Assembly (NCBI GenBank): GCA_003049465.1
Contig: PYSS01000029.1
Coordinates: 124,001-188,000 of the forward strand
Source of the DNA: Magnaporthiopsis rhizophila
Lineage: Eukaryota; Ascomycota; Sordariomycetes; Magnaporthales; Magnaporthaceae
Direction of reading: 5' to 3'
Length of the DNA stretch: 64,000 nt
This document shows, in pieces, positions 46,470 through 57,017 of this stretch (position 1 is its first letter; every line of letters begins with the position of its first letter). Under the pieces are notes generated by a model. That model was not told the DNA's origin and did not search any database. It was given only the letters and a program-made list of their open reading frames with translations. A program made the translations under genes and the position numbers.

Positions 46470-49400
46470 TTTGAGATGATGTTTTGTGATCTGGTTGGTG
46501 GGAGGGAGTTGGCTCCGGAGCGTGGTAGTGAGGGGGATGGCTAACGTGATGCGCTGGCCATCGTATCGTTGTGCGGTGCCGCCTGGTGACGCTGCGCGCG
46601 CAACGAGCCCCTTTTCAAAATCAGCCAGCTGCAACAGTGGTGGCAGCCGAGTCCCACCAAATAGTCCAACTACCGATTCCACAGGTCTCCCCAAGGCAAC
46701 ACCCGTAGAGGGCTCGCGGACGCTGGTGAGACCGGGACGCTCGACTTTGCTGTACATACAAATTCACCTTCGAAGCAAGGGTACAGAGTTGCAACAACAA
46801 CAACAACAACAAAAAAAAAAATACTTGTTCGTGCATTTGCCCACGGATTTGACATTTGGCGCTCTCTTCAGCAGCCTTTCGATACGTGTATCGCCCTCTT
46901 AGGCTGTTGACTGCTTGTACCATGAGCACCACCAGCAGACACACCCATCATATATCAAATGTCGTGAGAGATATCCGAGTAAGGTGTAACCGCCAGACCT
47001 TCACGCTGTACGGGTGCAACAGTAACAGCGCCGTGACGTCGTCCCGGCTGCACCACGTCAAAAAGCACACTTTCTTTGCTGGCCATCCAGCGGTGGTTAC
47101 CTAGGTACCTGCTTCTTGTCGCGCTGGAACAGATGGTATCATGACAGTGCGCATTGCCTTGCCAGCGTCGTTCTGGCCGCGTGCGCTCTCTTGCAGCTGT
47201 GGTGCCATCAAGCGGAGACCCCATCAGTTTCTCGCCTCCGCACTCGGCATCCGATGATACCGTAGGCAACCTCAGCGTCAAGCAGACGTGGCCGCACCGG
47301 AAGCAGCGAGAACGTCAATATACATTTTCGGGGGCTCGGGTTAGGGGATGTTGAGGCAAAGTCAAGACTGCGTGGTGTCTCGAGCACAAAGGACGAGTGG
47401 CAGGTTGGTTGGTCATGTCTCGAAACACATAATCTTTTTTTTTCTTCGACTGGGCAGAAGAGTCGGCTGTCCTCCTGCTGTGCCAGCCTCGCTAACGGGA
47501 GAGGCCGTTCAGGAACGACAGGTTTTCTTGGAGTCACTTGATCGCAGTCTGCCTGAACTTAGTGCTCATCCCACGGCCCCGTGATGCCGGGATGTTAGAT
47601 GTGCTATCACAAGTGCCCGCTCGCTGGGTGTCTGGGCCATGTATTGGGCGAGAAAGCCTTCTAGACGAGCTTGTGCGTCTCTTCTCGACAATTCCTTGGC
47701 TAACGTGGGGGTTTCGTCGCTACCGGGCTGCGTGTGCCTGGGTGCGGGTTGTCATCGTAGTCGACTAGAGGGTCCAGATTCTTCTACAGTGCTTGTGTTC
47801 CACGTCTAGCTGTCTCTTGAGTTCTAAAGACGGGAACCCCGGTGGAAATATCAACTCCTTTCCATCTTTCAGGCGATGTTGCTCCTCATCCATGTCTGAG
47901 ATTCAACCACAAGGATTCTTGCGCTTCAAACACAACAGAACAAGTCGCCTTCAATGGTAATACCTCGCTGTTGGATCTCGCGCCATCTCCAAAGCAGAGT
48001 AAGACGGCGGAAAAGAGGCCACGGCCCACGCAAATGAGTGAACTCCTAGTTCCTATTACGCAAGAGAGACGTTCAGGGCTGGACAGTGATCTTAAGCAGC
48101 GTAGAGCCGCTAGAAGTTGAACTCACCCGCCCGGATACCCACTGTTGCCAGCTCTGGTCCGGGCTTGCACCCCGAGTGTGAACGGCTCCTCCAAGTCGCC
48201 GTCGTACTTTGGCACGGTGGGGCCGGTTATACACAAAAAAAGGGGGATCATAAGGGGCTCCGGAGAAGAGGCAAGGAGGGCGAGTACAAGATGACCGCTC
48301 GGGCGGTGCTATGGAAGGATCAGAAACATTTACAAGGGCCGCTTAACAAACCTTGTCTCAAGATCCAGTACGGGGCCACTCGTGCTACCAACGCCATGTC
48401 TGGAGACATGGCTTGTTGTCTTGGGTGGGGCGGGCTTCGCGATAGAGGGATAGGATCTCGAGAGCCGAGTGGAAACGCAATCCCTTTATTCCCTTTTCCT
48501 TACTTTCTTTTCTGTTTTGGAGGGAACGCGCGGCGCTGCTAGCATTTAACACATCCCTTTCTTCCTCCTTGTGCCACCCTATCAGACCACTAGAGTGAGG
48601 TCTTGTACAACGCTAGGCTGGAACCCACGGGAGGCAGGAAAAACCTCGCACTCTCAACCCGCGGCATCTCAAGGGACGCCGGCGAAATCGAGGGGGAGAC
48701 ACCCACCAAAGCGCTGACGGGAGCAATACCCGATACGAGCGAGGCGTCGAGACATGGGCAGCCTGAAAGGCTGGACGCTGACTGTGCTATCCGGAGGGCC
48801 CAGGTCAGCCCCGACGGCGACTGACGCCGGCAATCTATCCTAGACGGCGAGGGGCACCCGGAGGCGGGCTGGCGTTTCCTGTTCCGTGCCTCGATCCGTC
48901 TCGGTATTGGCCAGGCCAGGCCAGGCGCGCGAGGCATCCAGCTCAGAAAAAAAAAAGCGGGAGCCCGGGCTAGTTTGTGGAGGGGCCTTCAACGCCGCAG
49001 CGCGCTACGGGTTCTTGCAGCAGACCCAAACACTCGTGTAGGTGCCGTCGGCGGAAGCTAGCGTTTGAGGGGACGGGAAACGATTTCTTGTCGATAGTGC
49101 GCTCCCCACCTGGCGCCGGCCACCCGGCCAAGGCTGCAAGTTTGGACGTCTTGAGTGGACAGGATCGGGCACTGGTCGGTGAGACTTCCCCGAGACAAGA
49201 AAACGCCTCGACGCATCCCTTGCCCGAACTGCCCCGCGCTCCTCAGCCGATGGACACGGACGGTAACAGACTAACTGGCTAGTTGGTTTGCTCCCGGGCT
49301 CTTTTGTCGGGCAGACGATTGACTGGTGGAGGAAAGGGTAGCCGGCAAGCAAGGATGCCAGGGCGGCGCGTCGCACAAAGGGACGCCACATTCACGTATA

Positions 49401-52388
49401 CACAACCGCCGGGCTGCATTCCTGACGGTCGATTCGCTGTCGGTGGAATGCTGTGCGCAGGTTGGCTGGCTTTTGGGAGAGAATGGCGCGGGAAACCGCT
49501 GACGTCGTGTTCGAAGCTGAAACGGACCTAAGAATAGGAAGGGAGAGGATAAGAAGAAGGAAAGCCCGCCTCTTGGCTGTGAGCTGCTGTGCAACCGGTT
49601 CTGTCGCTTTGCGGTGTGTTGTTTGTCTTCCAAGACCTCTGACGACCTTTGTCCGAAGGCAGATTTCTCCACACCTTCTCGCCTTTGTAGGTCTGGACCC
49701 GAGTTTGAGTCGAGCTTCTAGAGGTCCGGGGAAGGCGATATGATGGTACGGGTTGTATGATACCAGTCTGTGCTTGTTTCGGTCGGAGCATTAATCACAA
49801 GGCGAGGGTGATTTGCTGGCGACTGTTGCTCCACCAGTCTGCCCGCCTTGCTACCCGGGACTGCCGGGAAGAGCGGCACAAGAAACGGTACACCTCGTTT
49901 GCTCTGGGATGGAGAGGGTACACAAGATCGGAACGGAGGCCATCTGGGGAGGGGCGCTCGAAACAGGGGCCGGGAAGGCGGGTCGAAAACATGAGGGCTT
50001 TCCGGGACGTGCATGCATAGGCGAATGCGGGTAGGCGTTTGGTGTTTGAGAGCATGCGAGATATCACCGTTGGCGAACTAGATCCTTTCTAGTTGGCGTT
50101 CTCTGCTTAGCGGGATGTTGGTCATGAAAGAAGAGCGACTAGTCCCGGTGCACCGCAGTCTCTGTCAGCAGTTTTCGTCCGATCAATGCTGGTGATTTGA
50201 GGCGAACAAACGTCCCACCGCCCCTGCAATCCACCCAACGTTCAATCCCCTTCCCCGCGCGACCCCCTGCAGCCCGGCTGATCAAGCGACTCAACAGTTG
50301 TTCGTTTGGCGTTTGCTGAGCTGCAGCGGGCAAGTTGACGTGGTGCAAGGGCAAAATGAAAGGCACCAAGGAATCGTTTCGAAACCAAGTTGGTGGAGAA
50401 ATCTGGGCGTGCTGTCCACATCTGCAAGGTACGCGCGGGTTACACCAGAGATGCACGCCGAGCCGGTGGCGTCCAATGGGGTGTGTCACGGGGAGGACAG
50501 GAAACATCGACTCCATGCGCATCTTGGAGTGTGTCTATCTGGGCTGGCTGCCTTGACAAAGGAGCTGATGGAATCAAGCCATACGTCTAGGTCTCACCAG
50601 CGAGTCGACGCACGTCAGTGGCCAAGGCTGAAGAGAGCAAAAGACATGCTGCCCGATTGTTTGTGATGTCGACGGGATCGGCCAGATCGACTGCCTTCCT
50701 CGTTCAAGACGGTCACCAATCGACGGCGTGCGGCGTCACACAGTGGCAGCTGGGGAGATTTCGTTTTCCTTGATCCCACGTTTTACCTGTGGAAGCCAGC
50801 CCTGGCCTGGAATTGCAGAAGCTCGATGCCTTGGCTTGGCTGTTTGGGTCTTCCATGCATCGCTGGCTGTTTGCAGGGGTTTCAATTTCCTATGGAAGAT
50901 ATCTTGGCCTTAGCTGTACCACCTCGAGCATCGACATCAAACGAGCTTGAAGGATTGAGAGATTTGATGACAACCGCGGGCAGGAGATCGGATCAATACG
51001 TACACCCCTCGGCCTTGTACCCACCTAGGCTTGCCGCGCAAAGTTGGCGTCTTGGTGCTAATCACACGCCCTCTCGGCGTCAATCTGTCGTGCCTGCCGT
51101 TCTTGGGATGCTGTCGAAATTACACACGGGGCGGTTGTTGCCCAGCTGTGGGTTTCCGCTCCGTTGGAGAGTCTGCCTGGGGAAGAAAACGCAGGGGAAG
51201 GCCTCGGCGCAAAAGGTCCCGCTCCTCCTTAAAAGTCCGTCGTACGGGCCGCACCTCGCTCGCTGGCACTCCTTCCTCGACTACCGCTCTTTCACCACAT
51301 TCCTTTTCGTGGCATTCGCCGGCCACATGGTCACTCCTTTGCAGTCCAACCAGCAACCACAACCGCATCAGGTCATTCGAGGTACACCGACATCCACCTG
51401 CAGTGCATTCCCTTCTTTTTGCATCGTCACTCCTTGAATAGTACCGGATCCTCCTTCCTTTGGTTCTTCCCGTCACGCGCAGACAGCGGCCAAGATACGA
51501 CAACCAGATCACCTCGTCTCGGGCTTCCCGGCAAGAGAAAAGGGGTGAAAAAAAGGAGAGTTGAAAACAACCGGTCCAGTTCCGGCCGTGGCAAGCTCGT
51601 AGGTAAGTCGCTTCGGTACAACACATCCAGAATCAAGGCCAGCACGCTCGCCTGCCTCGCCTCGTTGTCCGCTGTGTCACTCGTCTTGGCTCCGATTTGG
51701 CTGTCACAGACTTGTCAGCTTAGCGTGGTGGCAGAAGTAACGGGAGTCTGAGAACACGGGGAAATAACAAAAAAATAAAAAATAAAAAATAGACGACGGC
51801 CGTCACTCCGGATTTCGGGAACCCCAGCCAGACCTTCCTCGTGGTCTAACACAGAACTCCAACTGACAACTGGTCTTGCCTGTTGTTCAACCACACTCTT
51901 TTTCCACCCACCTCGTTCTTTCCGAGACGGCTTCACATCCCTTGGCGGATTTTGGTTGGCCCAGTCTGCTGCGCTAGCTTTGGATTTGCCAGGCAACTCC
52001 GAGGGAGACGACTTCCTCAACTGCCGACGGTGTATATTTACCGCCGCCGCCGCTCCTTCTCGCCTTGGAATATCTCTCCATCTTGGATCTCCGCCATCGG
52101 ACCCAATATTTACATACCCACCGCGAACAAGTACGTCCACCAAGACGGACGCTACTGCCGTCCCGTTTTGAGGAGCCCCTAAGACCCCTCAACTTCCCAC
52201 CTCCCTTTGCCGCCTGCACCCCGTCACTCTCACCATATCCCGATACTCTCTGCCCTCCGCCAGTCCTGCAACTGCAAGAATGCCACTCCGGCAACATCTC
52301 TTTGAGCCGTGGTCTCCGGTCTTGGACTCGCTGTTGCCGCGTCCACCGTCTCCTTTCTCCCAAGACAAAGAGCTTCTTTGTGTGTTTT
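46470..52388. other. Gene-poor region, 5.9 kb
   Basis: No gene recognised. Contains CAA repeats running into poly-A (about 46793-46823), a short hairpin AACTAG-ATCCTTT-CTAGTT (about 50076-50094) and several overlapping frames without domains (47842-48120, 48117-48542, 50826-51437). AT-rich runs such as AAAAATAAAAAATAAAAAAT occur near 51770-51790. From about 51880 the plus strand becomes strongly pyrimidine-rich, as in fungal promoters, towards the CAP gene. Confidence 0.45.
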
Positions 52389-52454
52389 GGGGGGGGGGGG
52401 GGGGGGGGGNNNNNNNNNNNNNNNNNNNNNNNNNNNNNNGGGGGGGGGGGGGGG
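52389..52454. repeat. Poly-G tract with a 30-N gap
   Basis: Twenty-one G, thirty N (52410-52439), then fifteen G, about 435 bp upstream of the CAP gene start. The join is unresolved and may be an assembly or sequencing artefact. Confidence 0.97.
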
Positions 52455-52889
52455 CGCTGGGACAAAGCTGGGAAAGTGCCCGTCTCCCGATGCCATGATC
52501 GAGGAAGCCACCATTTCAACCTCCCTGCCGGCGCGCCCATCTTCATTCCCCGCACATTCCTTCCACATTTCCCACGTTTTTCCCCGACAACCGTCCAATC
52601 TAGCGCATACCTTACGCACTTTCCTTCAAGACCTCACTTCTACACCTTCCCTCCGAACAGCTTCACTCCTTTTGGCCGCTTCACTCGCCGCCGTCCAATC
52701 TTGATCTCTTTGGCAACCCACACTCGCTCAGCATCTCACGCACATCTTCCGTCCCTTTCCTGTCCTTGGCTTCCTGTCACTCGCCAATCCCCCTTCTTTG
52801 GATTCCTTGGAGTAAAGATTCTTACCAGGCCTGCAGCGCTCCCTCTTTTTGGTTAAAAACCACTCGAGCCAGTACAGAACTCAGTCAAC

Positions 52890-53900
52890 ATGAAGGCTTC
52901 CATCTACCTCGCTGCCTCTGGCCTCGCGCTGGCTCTTGCCGGCCCGGTCGAGAAGCGCGCCGTTCACACCGAGGTCGTGACCGATATTGTCTACGTCACG
53001 GTCACTGCCGGTGCCGAGCCCGCGGTCCCCTCCAGCTCCACCAGCAGCTCGACCTCGGTGGCTCCGACTACGACATCGCAGCCGCCGCCCCCTCCTCAGA
53101 CGACGGCTACCCCCAATCCGACTCCTCCTAAGCCGGCCACGACCCCCATCCCATCGTCCAAGCCAGCGGCCGTGTCCCCTCCGCCGGATGTGAGGGTCGG
53201 TCCTAAGGAGTCTCAGCAGACCCAGCAGGCCCCGGCGGCGGCGCCCAGCGACTTTGCCAGCACTGCCGTGTACCACCACAACATTCATCGGGAGAACAAC
53301 TCTGCTCCGGCGCTCACGTGGGATAGGACCTACGCCAGCTACGCTGCCGAGACTGCCAAGAAGTGCAAGTTTGCGCACGACATGTGAGTGCACCCTCCCC
53401 CGCCGCGACCCGTAATGTCATCAACTGACAAGAGTGAATAAATACAGGACTCCCGGCGGCGGTGGCTACGGCCAGAACCTCGCCATGTGGGGTTCGAGCG
53501 GTGACGCCCAGTCTCTCGGCGAAAACACGGCCATCGCGCGCGCCATCACCAACATGTGGTACAACGGCGAGATCGTGCTGTACCCCGAGTCCAACTATGG
53601 CCAGAAGAACCCCACCGCCGGAAAGTTCGAGCAGTATGGCCACTACACGCAGCTCGTGTGGGCCGAGACTAAGAAGGTCGGCTGCGCTGCTCAGTACTGC
53701 CCCCCTGGAACCATGTTCTCGGACATGGGCGCCTGGTTCAGCGTTTGCGACTACTTCCCCGCTGGTACGTATCGCCATCCTCTTCCCTCAGCCCTCTTCA
53801 AGTCGCCACGGCTGCTGACATTGATACGACAGGAAACATGGGCGACCACTACGGCGACAACGTGCTGAAGCCCCTGGGCAAGGCAACTGTCAATGCCTAA
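52890..53900 (+). CDS. Secreted CAP/SCP/PR-1 family protein (Pry-like)
   Basis: Exons 52890-53383, 53448-53764, 53833-53900; 292 aa. Junctions KFAHDM-TPGGGGYGQN and DYFPAG-NMGDHYGD restore the frame with GTGAGT/CAG and GTACGT/CAG borders. Residues 1-17 are a signal peptide and GPVEKR supplies a Kex2 site. A Pro/Thr/Ser-rich linker (about 50-120) suggests wall association or O-mannosylation. The C-terminal CAP domain (about 125-285) shows YHHNIHRENNSAPALTW, GQNLA, the signature GHYTQLVWAETKKVGCA and VCDYFPAGN; His and Glu positions of the usual CAP cavity are present. Yeast relatives (Pry1-3) bind and export sterols or fatty acids, and plant PR-1 members act in defence; the substrate here is unknown. 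The proximal promoter is C/T-rich and lies beside a poly-G gap. Confidence 0.93.
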
Positions 53901-54834
53901 ACACGCCCTCCACATATTGACTGTCTCCCCGCATGGACCGCATGTGTGCTCAATGTACGCGCAGTTGAATCTGGTAGATTGATACGCATCGCGCCTCCGA
54001 CACACGTACGGTACATGTATGGGGCCTCCTACTTTGTCAAAAGTTGCATGGCGACGCTCTTCATCCTGCACTGTCTCTTTTGTGTATCACTTACTGGGCT
54101 TGAGAGATCTTTCTCGGGCCAAGGGCCACTTCATCCCTTTCGGAACCGGAACGCACCCCGAGGAGGCCATTATCTCACGCTCTACTATGCGGTACCAATC
54201 TTTTTTTTTTCTTTTTTACCTTCTGATTCTTTTGTTGTTTTTTCTTCTTCTTTCTAATGCGGCGAGCCTACCATCTTAGCTACAGAGCTTTCATTGCTGC
54301 GGCGTCATTTTTGATACAGGAGCAATTTGGTTTCTTATTCAAGGCATTACATGGGTTTGTTGGCCAGTGGCAGAAAGGGTGCGGAGGACGACGGGAGATG
54401 GGTGGAGGGCCTCCTCCCTCTCCTTTGTTATCCTTTTTTTTTTTCTATTTCTTTCTTTCTTTTTCGCGTCACCCGACCTCTACCTTTTTTCTATTGACTC
54501 ACCTTGGCGTTTTCTTTGGACTCTTTCTTCATACCATGATGATCGCTTCTTGGGCGTTTCTAGTATAGGGATCGGGGACAAAGCATGCGTGCATATTTTG
54601 AGCATGGCAATCCAGGGGGCAGGTTTTTGGGGGGTTTTGGACGGTGACGGGAATTGGCGGGCACAAATTTGTAGCACCAAGATATCATTTTGCAGGATGA
54701 TAGAAACCCAACACAAAAGCACGATGATTTTCACGACTTTTCGGGATCTGTACTGGTCTTTGATCATGATCGCTCAGCCGCTGCACGACGTTTGATAAAT
54801 TAGCACAGCCTTTATAACTGGCCAGCCGTGAATA

Positions 54835-54866
<32 letters not shown>

Positions 54867-55198
54867 TTAAAACCCGGAAGTAATAAAAATAAGAAATGAA
54901 TGTTATAAGCCAAACTTCGAGTTGGAAAAACGAAAAGAGAGAGAGAAAGAGAGACACCCGGTTTGTTACAAAAAGGGGAGGGAGCTTGGCTCCCATTCTT
55001 GTGTACAGGCTTAGGTGCGTGCGGATTGCAACCCTAACCCTGGCCCTTAGTGAGTCTGGTAGGGACGATGTCATTCTGCGACACCGTGCTCCAGCGACCT
55101 CGCGTAAAGCACCGAAGCAGACGCGAACTAAGATACTGGAGACAGCAAAGGATGCGCAACCAGACAGCCTGCACAGACACACCATCCGTACCGCCAAG
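53901..55198. other. Intergenic region between the CAP gene and ist3
   Basis: About 1.3 kb with T-rich runs (54190-54260, 54430-54470), an A26 tract at 54842-54867 and the ist3 promoter. No gene recognised. Confidence 0.55.
55030..55040 (+). promoter_or_regulatory. Telobox-like AACCCTAACCC upstream of ist3
   Basis: Two telomere-type units (AACCCTAACCC) lie about 160 bp before the ist3 start. In plants and several ascomycetes such motifs sit in promoters of ribosome- and RNA-related genes; function here is inference from position and gene type. Confidence 0.35.
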
Positions 55199-56390
55199 AT
55201 GAACCAAATACGAGCCATCCAGGAGCTCAATAGGAAAGAGATTGAGCAGGGAATGTAAGTCTTGCGATTTCTAGGCTTATCGTGTAGCCCGGTAGAAGCT
55301 GACGAGACAAAACCATCCCAAATCCAGCTCCTCAGACGCCTCCTGGCACACCGACTACCGCGACACGGCCTACGTCTACTTTGGCGGGATACCGTACGAG
55401 CTGACCGAGGGCGACGTCATCACCATCTTCAGCCAGTACGGCGAGCCCGTCTTCCTCAAGCTCGTGCGCGACCGGGAGACGGGCAAGAGCAAAGGGTTCG
55501 GCTGGCTCAAGTACGAGGACCAGCGCAGCACCGACCTGGCCGTCGACAACCTGGGCGGCGCCGAGATCGCGGGCCGCATGGTGCGCGTCGACCACGCCCG
55601 CTACAAGCCGCACGACGACGACGATCCGGACGAGGGCCGCGTCGACTGGGCGTTTCTGCAGAAGCAGCAGCGGCAACAGCAGCAGGGGAGGAGGGCTGCG
55701 ACGGATGACGACGATGGGACGGGTGGTGGCAGCGAGTCAGACGTCGTTGGCAGATCGCCGCCGCGGCCGATGCTCAAGGAGGAAAAGGAGCTCGCGGCGC
55801 TGATGGAGGACCACGACGACGATGACCCCATGAAAGGGTTCCTGGTCGAGGAGAAGAAGAAGGAGGTCGAGGAGGCGCTGGTGCGGGAGCGTAAGCGCAG
55901 CAGCAGGAAGCATAGAGAGAGGCATAGGGACGACGGCGAGGGGAGCAGCCGACACCGCGACCGCCACCACAAGCGCCGCCGTCGGCATGATGATGATGAC
56001 GACGACGATGAGGATCGGGAGAAGCGGTCGCGGCGCCGCGGGGACGAGGAGGAGGCTGAGCGGAAGCGCAGCCGGCACGAGAGCAGAGACCGCGGCAGGC
56101 GGCGCGACGATCCCGATGACCCCGACAAGAGGCGGCAGCGGCGGGAGCAGCGCAGCGGCGACGACGACGCGGACCGTCGCCGCCGCCGGGACCATGATAG
56201 CAACGGCGACGGCGCTCGAGAGCGGGGCCGCGACCGTCGGAGCGACCGCGACCGCGACCACACCAGGCGTGATGACAGGAGCGCCGAGCGCGGCCGCGAC
56301 AGCCGCAGGAGGCACGAGCGCTCGAGGGAGAAGAGACACAAGAGCAGGAGCAGGAGCGCGAGCGCGAGCAGATCGCGACGGGATCGATAA
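55199..56390 (+). CDS. ist3: Ist3/Snu17-type RRM protein of the spliceosomal RES complex
   Basis: Exons 55199-55254 and 55328-56390; 372 aa. The join gives MNQIRAIQELNRKEIEQG followed by I-SSDASWHTDYRDTAYV. Ist3 (human RBMX2) is a U2 snRNP-associated protein that nucleates the RES complex with Bud13 and Pml1 and supports early spliceosome activation and pre-mRNA retention. One RRM spans about 33-112: RNP2 VYFGGI, RNP1 KGFGWLKY, and the family-specific YEDQRSTDLAVDNL and VDHARYKP. The short N-terminal helix before the RRM also matches yeast Ist3. After the RRM the yeast protein (about 150 aa) ends, whereas here 250 further residues are a highly charged Arg/Asp/Glu/Lys-rich tail with RDR, DDDD and terminal RSRS repeats, like nuclear-speckle proteins of metazoan type. 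Confidence 0.94.
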
Positions 56391-57017
56391 GGGCCAGCAG
56401 CCAAGGACGAATACTTGTATTTCTCGCTTCACCAAGAATGCCCATATTCCCCAACTGCCCTACGGCTCGCACCCGTCAGTGATCGCTCAGTGCCATATCA
56501 TATTACTCGCTAGAATGCATGCGTCTAAATACCAGACAAACGCTGCCAGAGCCAGGGGTCCCGTTTATACCCTGACTTGGATATCCCATCCGTACCGTTT
56601 ATCCCTCCTAGAGCCATGTTGATGAAAAAAAAACAAAAGACGCTCTGCCTCGTGTGATATGCCGTGTAGGTAAGGAAAAAAAAAAAGCAGAAAAAAAAAA
56701 AACGCCGATCCCCAAGTATATGTTTCTGCCCGATGCGTTATTCTCTGGAATCCGCCCATCCGCTAGGGCCACCACCACTTCCGCAGCTGCTTCTGGCGCT
56801 CCTGCCTCTCCAGGATCTCCTGGCGCCTCTCCCGGAGCTGTCGCTGTCTCTCTTCCAGGGTCTGTCGATCCCTCTCTTCCAGGGTCTGTCGATCCCTCTC
56901 CTCTTGGAGCCGTCGCTGCCTCAATTCTTGGAGCTGTCGCTCCCTCTTTTCTAGCATCTGTAGATCCCTCTCCATGAGCAGCGCCCGTTCTCTCTCGTAC
57001 TCCTCGCGCAGAGTCTT
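56391..57017. other. Convergent 3' region between ist3 and hsv2, with an open coiled-coil frame
   Basis: Contains A-rich runs (56623-56702). On the minus strand, directly in frame after the hsv2 stop, an open frame of about 85 codons runs to about 56763 and encodes a Glu/Arg/Gln/Leu-rich helix with repeated RDRQTLEE units, ending KWWWP. The repeat unit GGGTCTGTCGATCCCTCTC appears twice in the DNA (about 56858-56900). Whether it is ever translated is unknown. Confidence 0.6.

Noticed and set aside
47842..48542. Candidate small genes in the 46.5-52.4 kb desert
   Set aside because: Short frames of ordinary length for this GC content with no recognisable motifs; not enough to call a gene.
50076..50094. 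Hairpin AACTAG...CTAGTT as a terminator or mobile-element end
   Set aside because: Only 6 bp of stem with no partner repeat or nearby gene; random occurrence is likely.
55601..56472. Long minus-strand frames opposite ist3
   Set aside because: Antisense shadows of the Arg/Asp-rich tail; they encode Ser/Leu or Val/Ala runs typical of complementing RD repeats.
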